Source of the DNA: Clostridium fessum
Lineage (GTDB): Bacteria > Bacillota > Clostridia > Lachnospirales > Lachnospiraceae
Reading direction: 5' to 3'
Assembly (NCBI RefSeq): GCF_003024715.1
Contig: NZ_PYLO01000001.1
Span: 62,001-126,000, forward strand
DNA: 64,000 nucleotides
The notes below the pieces were generated by a model, which did not search any database, had not been told where the DNA came from, and saw only the letters and a program-made list of their open reading frames with translations. The first letter of the stretch is position 1; every line of letters starts with the position of its first letter. Below, piece by piece: positions 43,653 to 53,520 of the stretch. The translations under genes were made by a program, and so were the position numbers.

Positions 43653-43925
43653 ATGAGTAAGATTATTATTACTATCGTTGGACAGGACCGCGTCGGTATC
43701 GTTGCAAAAACGTGTAATTATCTGGCTGACCACAACATGAACATTCTTGACATCACGCAGACGATCCTGCAGGAATATTTCAACATGATGATGATCGTGG
43801 ATATTTCCGGTTCCAAGACATCCTTTGATGATATGGCGCATGAGCTGGACAAGCTGGGACAGGAGATCGGCGTAAAGATTCTCTGTCAGAGAGAAGAGAT
43901 TTTTACCAGTATGCACAGAATCTAA
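43653..43925 (+). CDS. ACT-domain protein (UPF0237 family)
   Basis: 90 residues, a single ACT domain with the VGQDRVGIVAK start typical of UPF0237/GcvR-like proteins. ACT domains bind amino acids; the ligand here is not known. The start is the ATG at 43653, 9 bp after AGGAGG; the ATG at 43644 abuts that site. It lies 30 bp before the UPF0210 gene, a widely conserved pair. Confidence 0.9.
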   Translation: MSKIIITIVGQDRVGIVAKTCNYLADHNMNILDITQTILQEYFNMMMIVDISGSKTSFDDMAHELDKLGQEIGVKILCQREEIFTSMHRI

Positions 43926-43955
43926 GCAAATATTTTCAGAAAGGACGTAAAACCA

Positions 43956-45320
43956 ATGATTAACATGCAGGAAGTTCTGGAAACTAATAACATGATCGCG
44001 CATGAAAAACTGGATGTGCGGACGATCACGATGGGTATCAGCCTCTTAGACTGTGTGGACAGTGATCTGGCGAAGATGAATGAGAAGATCTACAATAAGA
44101 TTACAACTTATGCGAAAGATCTTGTATCGACCGGCGATGCCATCGGACGTGAATTTGGGGTTCCGATCGTCAATAAACGTATCTCGGTTACTCCGATCGC
44201 GTTGGTAGGGGGAAGCGCCTGCAAGAAGAGCGAGGATTTTGTAGAGATTGCGAAAACACTTGATAAGGCAGCGAAAGAAGTGGGCGTCAACTTTATCGGC
44301 GGCTATTCCGCATTGGTTTCCAAGGGAATGACACCGGCGGAAGAGCTTCTGATCCGCTCGATCCCGCAGGCACTTGCCTGCACCGACCGTGTGTGCAGCT
44401 CCATCAATGTCGGTTCTACCAAGACAGGTCTTAACATGGATGCGGTCCGTCTGATGGGCGAGATGGTTGTGGCAACCGCAGAGGCAACGAAGGACAATGA
44501 TTCTCTCGGCTGTGCGAAGCTGGTTGTATTCTGCAACGCGCCGGATGATAACCCGTTCATGGCAGGTGCATTCCATGGCGTGACTGAGGCGGATGCGATC
44601 ATCAACGTCGGCGTCAGCGGTCCGGGAGTTGTAAAGACGGCTCTGGAAAAGGTACGTGGCGAGAACTTTGAGGTGCTGTGTGAGACGATCAAGAAGACGG
44701 CGTTCAAGATCACCCGTGTTGGACAGCTGGTAGCACAGGAGGCATCCAAACGTCTGGGCGTTCCGTTTGGCATCATTGATCTGTCGCTGGCACCGACTCC
44801 GGCAGTCGGAGACAGTGTGGCGGAGATTCTGGAAGAGATCGGCTTAGAGCGCAGTGGTGCACCGGGTACAACAGCAGCGCTGGCAATGTTAAATGATCAG
44901 GTTAAGAAGGGCGGCATCATGGCGTCCTCCTATGTGGGCGGACTCAGCGGTGCGTTTATTCCGGTCAGCGAGGATCAGGGCATGATCGATGCAGTTTCTG
45001 AGGGTGCGCTTACGATTGAGAAGCTGGAAGCAATGACCTGTGTCTGCTCTGTAGGTCTTGATATGATTGCGATCCCAGGCGATACGAAAGCGACCACGAT
45101 CGCCGGTATCATCGCGGACGAGGCGGCAATCGGCATGATCAACCAGAAGACAACGGCAGTCCGCCTGATTCCGGTCATCGGAAAAACAGTGGGCGATACG
45201 GCAGAGTTCGGCGGTCTGCTTGGCTATGCGCCGATCATTCCGGTCAACCGTTTCTCCTGCGACAACTTTGTCAAACGTACCGGACGTATCCCGGCACCAG
45301 TACACAGCTTTAAGAACTAA
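43956..45320 (+). CDS. UPF0210/DUF711 (PFL-like) protein
   Basis: 454 residues, full length for UPF0210. Characteristic stretches include [27 protein letters not shown], a Gly-rich GVSGPGVV and the C-terminal [13 protein letters not shown]. The family is related to pyruvate formate-lyase-like folds by structure, but its function is unknown. It is always next to the ACT protein, suggesting the ACT partner regulates it. AGAAAGGACG lies before the ATG. Confidence 0.9.
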   Translation: MINMQEVLETNNMIAHEKLDVRTITMGISLLDCVDSDLAKMNEKIYNKITTYAKDLVSTGDAIGREFGVPIVNKRISVTPIALVGGSACKKSEDFVEIAKTLDKAAKEVGVNFIGGYSALVSKGMTPAEELLIRSIPQALACTDRVCSSINVGSTKTGLNMDAVRLMGEMVVATAEATKDNDSLGCAKLVVFCNAPDDNPFMAGAFHGVTEADAIINVGVSGPGVVKTALEKVRGENFEVLCETIKKTAFKITRVGQLVAQEASKRLGVPFGIIDLSLAPTPAVGDSVAEILEEIGLERSGAPGTTAALAMLNDQVKKGGIMASSYVGGLSGAFIPVSEDQGMIDAVSEGALTIEKLEAMTCVCSVGLDMIAIPGDTKATTIAGIIADEAAIGMINQKTTAVRLIPVIGKTVGDTAEFGGLLGYAPIIPVNRFSCDNFVKRTGRIPAPVHSFKN

Positions 45321-45332
45321 TAGGAGTTTCAT

Positions 45333-46742
45333 ATGGATAAATCACAGGAACTGAGAGAGGTGCTTCTGCGGTATCTCGATGCCGATCTGGAGCGAATCAT
45401 TTTCAGCAACCCGAGAACCCGTGAATCCTATCTGAAATTAACTGTGCGTCCTCTGCTTCTGCGGGGGGCGCTTGCTTTTCAGACGGAAGAATTTACGGAA
45501 AAACAGGCATTTCAGAAAAATCAGAACGCAGAAAAGACCGCCGAGTACCTGCTCGGAGAACTGGAAAACCGTTACCGCAATGCGGAGATCGCGTCGCTTC
45601 ACGGGATTGTCAATATTCTGATCAGTAAGAAGGGGACAGTGACGATCAAAGAGAAGAAGGTGGGGGTTAAAAGGGCAGAGAATCGGACAGTATCGGTGGC
45701 AGCAGGTGATGTGCAGAAAGCTGGAAAGCAGATGCCGGCGAAGAGCCATGCAGATGTGAAAGAAAATTCGCTCGAAAAATCGGGTCAGAGTCAGTCAAGT
45801 CACGAAAACGGAAAGATGCAGAGAAGTGCTAAAATACAGGGAAATGGTAAACTGCAGAGCAATGCGAAACAGCAGAAAAATGCCGGAACAGGACTGTCGG
45901 CTGGCATGGATGCCGCAGCGTTTTCAGAACGTCTGGCTTCGTTATCCCGTAACCGTACTAAAAAATACGTCCTTCAGGAAGGCGTCCCAGTCCCATTTCT
46001 GGTAGATCTCGGTGTCATGACGGCAGAAGGCAAAGTTGTGAAATCCCGCTACGACAAATTTCGCCAGATCAACCGTTTCCTGGAATTTATTGAGGATGTA
46101 CTTCCGAATCTCGATCCGAACCGGACGAATACGATCATTGATTTCGGATGCGGGAAATCATATCTGACGTTTGCGATGTATTACTATCTGCATGTGCTGA
46201 AAAAATATTCGATCCGTGTCATCGGTCTGGATCTGAAAAAAGATGTCATTGCGCTCTGCAACCGCCTGAGCAAGAAGTTTGAATTTGAGAACCTGACCTT
46301 CCTGCACGGCGACATCGCCGGATATGAGGGCGTCGATCAGGTCGATATGGTCGTGACGCTGCACGCCTGTGATACAGCGACCGATTATGCGCTGGCAAAA
46401 GCGGTCAAATGGGGCGCAAAAGTCATTCTTTCCGTTCCATGCTGTCAGCATGAGATTAACAAGCAGATTCAGAACGATCTTCTGTCGCCGGTTTTACAGT
46501 ACGGCCTTCTGAAAGAGCGTATGTCGGCGCTTCTGACCGACGGAATCCGTGGGCAGCTCCTCGAAATGTCCGGCTACCGGACGCAGATTCTCGAATTCAT
46601 CGACATGGAACACACACCGAAAAACATCATGATCCGTGCGATCCGCCAGGGCAAGAAAGCAGACGGGGCGGCATTAGAGGCAATGATGAAGGAATTGCAT
46701 GTGAAGCCGACGTTGTATGGGTTGTTGGTGGGGGATGAGTAG
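45333..46742 (+). CDS. SAM-dependent methyltransferase (Methyltransf_32-like)
   Basis: 469 residues. The N-terminal ~110 residues are of unknown fold, followed by a Lys/Gln/Asn-rich low-complexity linker (about 112-190). The C-terminal half is a Rossmann methyltransferase with motif I DFGCGKSYLT, an acidic loop VIGLDLKKD, and the family's VTLHACDTATDYAL and VPCCQHE segments. The Cys pair is typical of this group, which has eukaryotic relatives (GSTCD). Substrate unknown, possibly RNA. It starts 12 bp after the UPF0210 gene with AGGAG before the ATG and ends at a strong terminator. Confidence 0.82.
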   Translation: MDKSQELREVLLRYLDADLERIIFSNPRTRESYLKLTVRPLLLRGALAFQTEEFTEKQAFQKNQNAEKTAEYLLGELENRYRNAEIASLHGIVNILISKKGTVTIKEKKVGVKRAENRTVSVAAGDVQKAGKQMPAKSHADVKENSLEKSGQSQSSHENGKMQRSAKIQGNGKLQSNAKQQKNAGTGLSAGMDAAAFSERLASLSRNRTKKYVLQEGVPVPFLVDLGVMTAEGKVVKSRYDKFRQINRFLEFIEDVLPNLDPNRTNTIIDFGCGKSYLTFAMYYYLHVLKKYSIRVIGLDLKKDVIALCNRLSKKFEFENLTFLHGDIAGYEGVDQVDMVVTLHACDTATDYALAKAVKWGAKVILSVPCCQHEINKQIQNDLLSPVLQYGLLKERMSALLTDGIRGQLLEMSGYRTQILEFIDMEHTPKNIMIRAIRQGKKADGAALEAMMKELHVKPTLYGLLVGDE

Positions 46743-46753
46743 AAAAACTGTGG

Positions 46754-46834
46754 CAGGTATAGTTGTATACTGAAGCTTATTTTTTGAATGAACGTTCAAA
46801 AAGTGAGTTATTAGGAACAACTATACCTGTTTTT
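46754..46834 (+). terminator. Long-stem terminator at the edge of the defence locus
   Basis: CAGGTATAGTTGT (46754-46766) pairs perfectly with ACAACTATACCTG (46817-46829), followed by TTTTTGTTTT. The loop contains a second hairpin, TTTTTGAA/TTCAAAAA. Confidence 0.85.
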
Positions 46835-46960
46835 GTTTTGTGTATATTCAGCAGTTGGAACAGTTCTTAGAAAATTGTGATATTGCAGATTTTGGAAGCT
46901 TTTAGAATAAAGAATTGAAATGATAGATCAAATGCGAAATATCAGAAATTAAATTTGATA

Positions 46961-47006
46961 TTTATCATATAAGATTGTTCACATCGCATTTTCATGATAT
47001 GATAAA
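46961..47006 (+). promoter_or_regulatory. BREX operon promoter with 10-bp inverted repeat
   Basis: TTGTTC (46975-46980), 17-bp spacer, TATGAT (46998-47003). A perfect inverted repeat, TTTATCATAT (46961-46970) and ATATGATAAA (46997-47006), brackets the -35 and covers the -10. It is a likely operator for the XRE protein encoded just downstream. Confidence 0.7.
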
Positions 47007-47056
47007 AGGAAGAAAGAGTATTTGTTAAAAAAAATGATAGAACAAGAGGTGACATT

Positions 47057-47275
47057 ATGGCGGTTAGTTATAAAAAGCTGTGGAAAATGCTAATTGATAA
47101 AGATATGAGGAAGAAAGACTTACGTGCATTGACTGGATTTAGTACAACAACAATGTCCAGATTGGGCAAGGATGAGAATGTGAGTACGGAAATTTTATCA
47201 AAAATATGTTCTGCTTTAAGTTGTGATGTTGGAGACATCATGGAATTTGTTCCTGATAAAAAAGAGGAACAGTAA
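47057..47275 (+). CDS. XRE-family helix-turn-helix regulator of the BREX operon
   Basis: 72 residues, a single Cro/C1-type helix-turn-helix of the short YozG kind: LWKMLIDKDMRKKDL, recognition region GFSTTTMSRLGKDENVS, then the ILSKICSALSCDVGDIMEF tail. It is the first gene of the operon, 14 bp before brxA, with AGAGGTGAC before the ATG. It probably represses the promoter with the inverted repeat upstream, keeping BREX expression low. Its family is clear; the regulatory role is inferred from position. It is unlike the larger WYL-type BrxR regulators of other BREX loci. Confidence 0.88.
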   Translation: MAVSYKKLWKMLIDKDMRKKDLRALTGFSTTTMSRLGKDENVSTEILSKICSALSCDVGDIMEFVPDKKEEQ

Positions 47276-47289
47276 GGAGGTACGGTAGT

Positions 47290-47895
47290 ATGGATCATTC
47301 TTATCCTTATATTGCGTCTCTGACCAGAGAACCGTTCCTTTTCTACGAGATGCGTTCTACCGCAAAGCTAATGGCAGAAGGAAATTCAGATGATGCGATT
47401 GTGAAAGAAATTGTAGAGCAGAATCTTTTCCAGTACCCAACGGAAAAATCTATCACACGCATGGCGAAAGCCTGTATCAAACGGCTTCATGCTCTGGAAG
47501 ATGATTCTCTGGTTTCTGCGATTGCGTCACAGCCAACAGATGTAGCAAAACAGATTTGTCTGTATGCGTTGATGAAGCAGAGCCGACTGGTCTGGGAATT
47601 TATGCTGACCGTCATTGGTGAGAAGTACAGATTAAGGGACACGTCTTTTGGTAAGATAGATTTGAATACATTTTTTATGCGCTTGCAGGAGCAGAATGAT
47701 ACCGTGGCTTCCTGGTGCGATACTACAATAACAAAGTTAAAACAGATCATTGCCAGAGTGCTTGTTGAAACAGAATATCTCGACAATCTCAAGGCAGATC
47801 ATTTGAATCCAGTATGGCTACATCCTGTTTTGGAGAATGCCATCAGAAGCAATGGCGACACAGCGATACTGCCAGCGTTTAATTGCTTTTCTTAG
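47290..47895 (+). CDS. brxA: BREX protein BrxA (DUF1819)
   Basis: 201 residues, full DUF1819 length. Family features include the start YIASLTREPFLFYEMRSTAKL and repeated helical segments that resemble the NusB-like RNA-binding fold. BrxA is a core part of type 1 BREX; it binds nucleic acid and is needed for full phage protection in some systems. It has AAGGAGGTAC 6-9 bp before the ATG and is followed 10 bp later by brxB. Confidence 0.93.
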   Translation: MDHSYPYIASLTREPFLFYEMRSTAKLMAEGNSDDAIVKEIVEQNLFQYPTEKSITRMAKACIKRLHALEDDSLVSAIASQPTDVAKQICLYALMKQSRLVWEFMLTVIGEKYRLRDTSFGKIDLNTFFMRLQEQNDTVASWCDTTITKLKQIIARVLVETEYLDNLKADHLNPVWLHPVLENAIRSNGDTAILPAFNCFS

Positions 47896-47905
47896 GAGGT
47901 AGCCA

Positions 47906-48466
47906 ATGAGTGACATAAAAGAACGCCTGGACAAAGTTCGGGTATTGATTCAGGAACCGGAGTTCCTGGAAGGCAAAGGACTCAGCAATGAGGTGAATAT
48001 CAGAATCTTCTGCTATGAACCGGAGAATGAAATGGTTGTCCGCCATTTTGTGAATCAGTTGGAAACCGATCAGTCCTTAGATTGCCATTTGATCGTTTGT
48101 AATTTATATAAAACATTTCTCTCTATCTGCGATGATATGGACATCACAGATGCGATTCCCGATATGGAGGAAGCTGACGGGAGTGTTTATCTTCTGGAGC
48201 AGCTTAACTCCGCAATCGGTAATGGAGAGTTTATTGATAAAATCCAGTATGAGCCACATGAACCGGGTGATGTGCTGATGCTGACAGGTGTGGGCGAGGT
48301 GTTCCCGTTTATGAGAATCCATACGTTACTGGAAGCCTTGCAACCGTATTTTTCGGATGTTCCGATTTTGGTTATGTATCCGGGTGAGTTTGATGGTCGT
48401 CATGTAAAACTGTTCAATCGGTTGACACCAAATGATTATTACCGGGCATTCAATGTCATAGATTAA
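47906..48466 (+). CDS. brxB: BREX protein BrxB (DUF1788)
   Basis: 186 residues, the usual DUF1788 size. The conserved features are the N-terminal LDKVRVLIQEPEFL, the central LTGVGEVFPFMRIHTLLEAL and the YPGEFDGRHVKLFNRL tail close to the C-terminus. BrxB is required for methylation and defence in type 1 BREX; it is thought to bridge BrxC and the PglX/PglZ proteins, though its biochemistry is not settled. AGGAGG lies 7 bp before the ATG. brxC follows 13 bp later. Confidence 0.93.
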   Translation: MSDIKERLDKVRVLIQEPEFLEGKGLSNEVNIRIFCYEPENEMVVRHFVNQLETDQSLDCHLIVCNLYKTFLSICDDMDITDAIPDMEEADGSVYLLEQLNSAIGNGEFIDKIQYEPHEPGDVLMLTGVGEVFPFMRIHTLLEALQPYFSDVPILVMYPGEFDGRHVKLFNRLTPNDYYRAFNVID

Positions 48467-48479
48467 GGGGGATAAAGCC

Positions 48480-51400
48480 ATGATGATTCGAGATATGTTT
48501 GCGGATGATATTAACCGCAAAATCAATGGTGTAATTAAAGTAGATCAGGCTGCTGATGATGTAATCGAGCAAGAGTTAAATGAATATGTCATTACCAGAG
48601 AATTGAAGAAACACTTTATTACATTCTTCAATTATTACGGTGATGCTTTCGACCAGCCGACAGCCGATATGGGTGTTTGGATTTCCGGTTTCTTTGGAAG
48701 TGGTAAATCTCACTTCTTGAAAATGCTTTCCTACCTTTTGGAAAATAAAGAGGTAAAAGGCATTCGCAGTGTGGAGCGTTTCCGTAAAAAGTTTGAGGAT
48801 GACCCGGCAACTTTTATGCTGATCGACCGTGCCACGAAGGGTCAGACGGAAACCATTCTTTTCAACATTGATATTGAAGGCTTCAGCAATAAAGACAAGA
48901 CTGCTGTACTTCGTGTTTTTGCAAAGATGTTCTACAACCATCTGGGATTTTACGGTGAAAATCTTAAAGTTGCCATGATGGAGCGTTATATTGACCAGCA
49001 GGGTAAGACAGAGGAGTTCCGCAGAGTTTTTGAAGAAAAGAAAGGCAAGCCATGGCTTGAAATGCGCCGTGCCTTTGCTTTCAATGGAAAGTTCATCATC
49101 CCGACACTGATGGAAGTTTTAGATATGAGTGAGGACGATGCCAAGACGTGGTTCAATGATAAAACCGCAACAGAAATTTCTATTGCACAGCTTGTGGAAG
49201 ATATGAAAGCCTATGTAGATACTAAACCTGCAAACTTCCGTCTGCTGTTTATGATTGACGAGGTTGGACAGTATGTTGGTACGGATACCGATATGCTTTT
49301 GAACCTCCAGTCTCTGACCGAAAAAATCGGAAGTGAGTGCGAAGGTAAGATTTGGGTGATCTGCACTGGGCAGGAAGCCATTGATGAAATCATCAAAGTT
49401 CGTGCGGATGAGTTCTCCCGTATTCAGGCTCGTTTCAAAACAAGACTGAGTTTATCTTCTTCCTCTGTGGATGAAGTCATCCAGAAACGTATTCTGAAAA
49501 AGAAAGCGGAAGCAGTCGAAGAGCTGGAAGATGTTTATGAGCAGAATGATTCAGTCCTTCGCAATTTGTTCAGCTTTAGCGGTTCCGTTTTGGATATCAA
49601 AGGCTACTCCGGTCCGAGGGAATTTACAGAGAACTTCCCGTTTGTGCCGTATCAGTTCATCATCATGCAGAAGGTATTTGCTGAAATCCGCAAGCACGGA
49701 AATTCCGGCAAGCACCTGTCCGGTGGTGAGCGTTCCATGCTGTCCGGTTTCCAGGAAGCTGCACAGAAAATTCAGGAGAAGGACGAGTATGCACTTGTTC
49801 CATTCTTCCGTTTTTATGATACCGTACATACTTTCCTGGACGGTTCTATCCGTAGAGTGATTGAGCGTTGCCAGAAAGCTGCTGACAATGGCGATGGAAT
49901 CGAACAGCAGGATGTGGATGTACTGAAACTTTTGTACTTGATTCGATATCTAGATGATATTCCTTCCAATCTGGACAATATCGTTATCCTCATGGCAGAC
50001 GATATTCGTGTAGATAAGATTATCATGCGTGAAGCTGTCCGTGGAAGCCTTGACCGTCTGATGAGCCAGAATTATATCGGCAGAACTGGCGATACCTACA
50101 ATTTCCTGACGGATGAGGAACAGGACATTCAGCGTGAAATCAGAGATACCAATGTGGATACCGTTTCTATTGTGGAGCGTATTGCCAAGATGATTTATGG
50201 TGATATTTTTAAAACCAGTAAATTTCGCTATGGAAACAATGATTTTGCATTTGACAAGATGGTAGATGGTATTACGGTTGGTGTGGCAACAGGCGGCATG
50301 TGTCTACGTTTCTTGACCGTTGCTATTGATGCTATTGAAAAAACAGATTATCGTCTGATGGCAGAATCCAAGGGCAACGAAGCAATCGTTGTTCTGGCTG
50401 ATACGCCTTATTATGAATCTCTGGAATCTGCCATGAAGATTCGCAAGTATGTAATGCAGAGAAATGTAAGCTCATTACCAGATACAGTACAGAAAATTAT
50501 TGAAAATCAGCAGAGTGAAGCTGGAAAATATGAGCTGAGTGCTATGACTGAATTGCAAAATGCCATCGAAGGGGCACAGTTCTATGTAGATGGCGAGCAT
50601 CTGGAAATCAAAGCCGGAAATGCCAAGAGCAAAATTGACCAGTCTCTTGAATATCTGGTTGCTCATGTATATAGCAAGCTCGACCTGATTACAGATAATG
50701 CAGGCAGTGACGCAGATATTATTGCGATTCTGACAGGTGCAGTAACGGCACTTCCGGGCATGGAACCGAACCGTGATGCTGCTTCTGCTATGGAAGAATA
50801 TCTGGAAATGCAGGATGCGAAAAAGCTACCGACTTCTATGGCAGATGTGCAGAGCAAATACAGTGCGATTCCGTATGGCTGGAAAGAAATCGACATTGCT
50901 GCGGTTGCGGCACAGCTGATTTATTCCCAGAAAGTAACCATCAAGTATGCAGGCAATACCATTCAGCCGGATGACCCGAAACTGCCGGATATGCTTCGTA
51001 AAAAGAGTGAGATTGGCAAGACTTCCATCAGCAAGCGTAAAACCATTTCCGCTACGATGATGCGTGATGTGAAATCAATGCTCCGGGATTATTTCGATGT
51101 TATGGATGTACCGGACGATGAAGATGGTCTGATTCGCTTTGTGACTGAGAAATTCAGTGAACAGCGTGATTACTATGCTTCTCTGGATGCCCGTTATGAC
51201 GGACATAAATACCCGGATCGTGCATTGATGCAGGAAGCCATTCATCTGATGGATGATGTACTTTCTCAGAAGAAAGACAATATTGCCCTGATTGAGCGTG
51301 TGCTGAAAAAAGAGGATGCTCTTTTCGATAACAAAGAAGCCATGAGCAACGGCATTGAAAACTTCTTCAAGACTCAGGTAACAGTATTCGACCAGGCGGT

Positions 51401-52028
51401 GCAGTTTGAAAAATCTCTGCATGATGACATTGACCGTATTGCAGAAAATGAGGAAGCACACAAGGCACTGAATACTATTCGTCTGATTACGATGGTTCAG
51501 ACTGGAAACGAGTTCAACTATACCCGGATTCGTGAACTGAATCCGTTGATGGATACGGTTCGTACCGCCCATGACAAGATGCTGGAAGAAAAACGTGCCG
51601 AGGTTCTGGAAACGGTTCGTCAGTGTATGGAAGCGACCCACACTGCCGCAAACGGCGATTCCAAGGCATCCCATCTGATTGAAAAATCAGATCGGTATTT
51701 CAGCCAGTGCAAGGAGAAAATCGCAGAATTAAAGAGCCTTGCCCTTTTGGATGCCATGTTCCTGCCGATGTGCCAGTATAAGGATGATACCGTCAGCAAT
51801 ATTGAGTCTGTTCTGGCTCCGCCTGCACCGAAGCCGCCAGTACAGCCGACACAGCCGGGGAAAGAAGCTGCTCCGGCAAAGAAAAAGGTTGTCCGTGCCT
51901 ATAACCGACAGGTTGTATTCCAGGCAAAGACCTTACAGACGGATGCGGATATTGATGATTATGTAGAGAAGATTCGTTCTCAGCTGAAACAGTTGCTGAA
52001 GCATTGCGACGAAATCAAGCTGAATTAA
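48480..52028 (+). CDS. brxC: BREX protein BrxC (P-loop ATPase)
   Basis: 1182 residues, the usual BrxC size. The Walker A motif GFFGSGKSH is at residues 70-78 and a Walker B-like LLFMIDEVGQY near residue 256. The remainder is helical, with an Ala/Pro-rich segment (about 1118-1140) before a conserved C-terminal tail. BrxC is an AAA+-like ATPase that organises the BREX complex on DNA. GGGGG precedes the paired ATGATG. The stop is followed directly by a GGAGGAG that now serves the inserted SEFIR gene rather than pglX. Confidence 0.95.
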   Translation: MMIRDMFADDINRKINGVIKVDQAADDVIEQELNEYVITRELKKHFITFFNYYGDAFDQPTADMGVWISGFFGSGKSHFLKMLSYLLENKEVKGIRSVERFRKKFEDDPATFMLIDRATKGQTETILFNIDIEGFSNKDKTAVLRVFAKMFYNHLGFYGENLKVAMMERYIDQQGKTEEFRRVFEEKKGKPWLEMRRAFAFNGKFIIPTLMEVLDMSEDDAKTWFNDKTATEISIAQLVEDMKAYVDTKPANFRLLFMIDEVGQYVGTDTDMLLNLQSLTEKIGSECEGKIWVICTGQEAIDEIIKVRADEFSRIQARFKTRLSLSSSSVDEVIQKRILKKKAEAVEELEDVYEQNDSVLRNLFSFSGSVLDIKGYSGPREFTENFPFVPYQFIIMQKVFAEIRKHGNSGKHLSGGERSMLSGFQEAAQKIQEKDEYALVPFFRFYDTVHTFLDGSIRRVIERCQKAADNGDGIEQQDVDVLKLLYLIRYLDDIPSNLDNIVILMADDIRVDKIIMREAVRGSLDRLMSQNYIGRTGDTYNFLTDEEQDIQREIRDTNVDTVSIVERIAKMIYGDIFKTSKFRYGNNDFAFDKMVDGITVGVATGGMCLRFLTVAIDAIEKTDYRLMAESKGNEAIVVLADTPYYESLESAMKIRKYVMQRNVSSLPDTVQKIIENQQSEAGKYELSAMTELQNAIEGAQFYVDGEHLEIKAGNAKSKIDQSLEYLVAHVYSKLDLITDNAGSDADIIAILTGAVTALPGMEPNRDAASAMEEYLEMQDAKKLPTSMADVQSKYSAIPYGWKEIDIAAVAAQLIYSQKVTIKYAGNTIQPDDPKLPDMLRKKSEIGKTSISKRKTISATMMRDVKSMLRDYFDVMDVPDDEDGLIRFVTEKFSEQRDYYASLDARYDGHKYPDRALMQEAIHLMDDVLSQKKDNIALIERVLKKEDALFDNKEAMSNGIENFFKTQVTVFDQAVQFEKSLHDDIDRIAENEEAHKALNTIRLITMVQTGNEFNYTRIRELNPLMDTVRTAHDKMLEEKRAEVLETVRQCMEATHTAANGDSKASHLIEKSDRYFSQCKEKIAELKSLALLDAMFLPMCQYKDDTVSNIESVLAPPAPKPPVQPTQPGKEAAPAKKKVVRAYNRQVVFQAKTLQTDADIDDYVEKIRSQLKQLLKHCDEIKLN

Positions 52029-52037
52029 GGAGGAGTT

Positions 52038-53483
52038 ATGAAAAGTACGATAGAACATCCAAAAGTATTTATTTCTTATGCATGGGGAACTGAAGACTAT
52101 AGATTGAAAGTTCGTTCTTTTGCAACAGACTTAATAGAAAATGGTATTGATGTTTTGTTAGATCAATGGTCTTTGAAAGAAGGAAATGATACATATGCAT
52201 TTATGGAGCAGAGTGTGACAGATCCAACAATAACAAATGTATTAATACTACTGGATCCGATATATGAGAAAAAAGCAAATGAAAGACATGGTGGGGTAGG
52301 AACAGAAACACAGATTATTTCACCGGAAATTTACAACAAAGTTAAACAGGAGAAATTTTTACCTGTAATTTTTGAACGGAGAGAAAACGGAGAAATTCCA
52401 AAACCTCAGTATTTAAAAACGATGTTACATTTTGATTTATCTCAGGAAGAAAAGTATGATTTAGAATATCAGAGATTAGTGAAACGCTTATACGGAATAG
52501 AAATAATAGAAAAACCAGAATTAGGTAAAAAACCATCATGGCTGGAAGAAAGCTCTATTATTTCAACAAAAACGCGTACAGGATATGAATGTTTAAAACA
52601 ACAGAAATCAGATAATGTTAAGAAAGACGAATATAGAAATTTTCTATTTGCTGTAAAAGAGAAAATAGTAAATTTTAGTAAGGATGAACTGGAAAATGGC
52701 GTATCAGCAGATGAGTATATAGAATTATATTCTAATACAAAATTATATCGGGATGATTTTTTGCATTTATTAAAATATTCACTTTATGTTCCAGAGGCAT
52801 ATAAAATTATAGCATCGCTTATGGAAGAAATATGTGTGGAAATAAAGGAAAAAGGTGGATGTGAAGGCGAAGTCGTAAAAACCTTGCTGCACGAGATATT
52901 CATTTATGTAGTGGCATTTTATTTGAAAAATAAAAATTCTGATGCCGTATCGTATATTTTGTCAAAGACATATTTTGTAGGTAGATATGGATATAATGAA
53001 GCTCAGAGTTTTGATGCCTTTTATTATAATAATGAGAATTTAGACAGAGCTGTCTCACAAAAAGATGGTAAAAATTATTATTCTGGGACAGCTAGTTATT
53101 GGATTAATAATATCAATGTAGAAGTATGTAACAAGAATGAATTTGTTTTTGCTGATATCTTTTGTCATAATGCATCTATGTTTATTGAAAATTACACTAG
53201 AAAGTGGTTTTGGTTTCCAATAACATATATATATGATAAAGCGGAATATGGAAGTAGTCTTTTCAGGCAATTTGCAATGCGTTTGAAATCAAAGGAGCAT
53301 TTACAAGAAGCTGTTAAAATAATGGGATTTTCAGATACAGATGCATTTAAAAAGAAATATATTGAAATCGAAAGCAAAATTAAAGAAGGAAAGATTGGAG
53401 AATATCGATATAACAGTGCGTTTGAATCAGCACCAGTTATATGTCAATATGTTAAATCGGAAGAATTAGGGATCAGAAATTAA
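52038..53483 (+). CDS. SEFIR-domain protein inserted in the BREX operon
   Basis: 481 residues. The N-terminal ~150 residues match the SEFIR/TIR-like fold: KVFISYAWGTEDY at residue 9, DVLLDQWSLKEGNDTYAFME, VLILLDPIYEKKAN, and a C-terminal-side LPVIFERR strand. The acidic and aromatic residues in those strands fit the NAD-binding pocket seen in TIR/SEFIR NADases. Residues 160-481 form an uncharacterised helical region, the likely sensor. Bacterial SEFIR proteins are reported as abortive-infection NADases, so a phage-triggered NAD depletion role is inferred. Base composition is far more AT-rich than brxC, pointing to separate acquisition. Confidence 0.8.
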   Translation: MKSTIEHPKVFISYAWGTEDYRLKVRSFATDLIENGIDVLLDQWSLKEGNDTYAFMEQSVTDPTITNVLILLDPIYEKKANERHGGVGTETQIISPEIYNKVKQEKFLPVIFERRENGEIPKPQYLKTMLHFDLSQEEKYDLEYQRLVKRLYGIEIIEKPELGKKPSWLEESSIISTKTRTGYECLKQQKSDNVKKDEYRNFLFAVKEKIVNFSKDELENGVSADEYIELYSNTKLYRDDFLHLLKYSLYVPEAYKIIASLMEEICVEIKEKGGCEGEVVKTLLHEIFIYVVAFYLKNKNSDAVSYILSKTYFVGRYGYNEAQSFDAFYYNNENLDRAVSQKDGKNYYSGTASYWINNINVEVCNKNEFVFADIFCHNASMFIENYTRKWFWFPITYIYDKAEYGSSLFRQFAMRLKSKEHLQEAVKIMGFSDTDAFKKKYIEIESKIKEGKIGEYRYNSAFESAPVICQYVKSEELGIRN

Positions 53484-53520
53484 TAGAAAAGTTTGGTAAA
53501 GGAAAATTAGTAGAAAATAA

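Noticed and set aside
48480-52028. Reverse-strand open frames inside brxC, pglX and pglZ
   Set aside because: They are antisense shadows of long coding genes, without ribosome binding sites or family matches.
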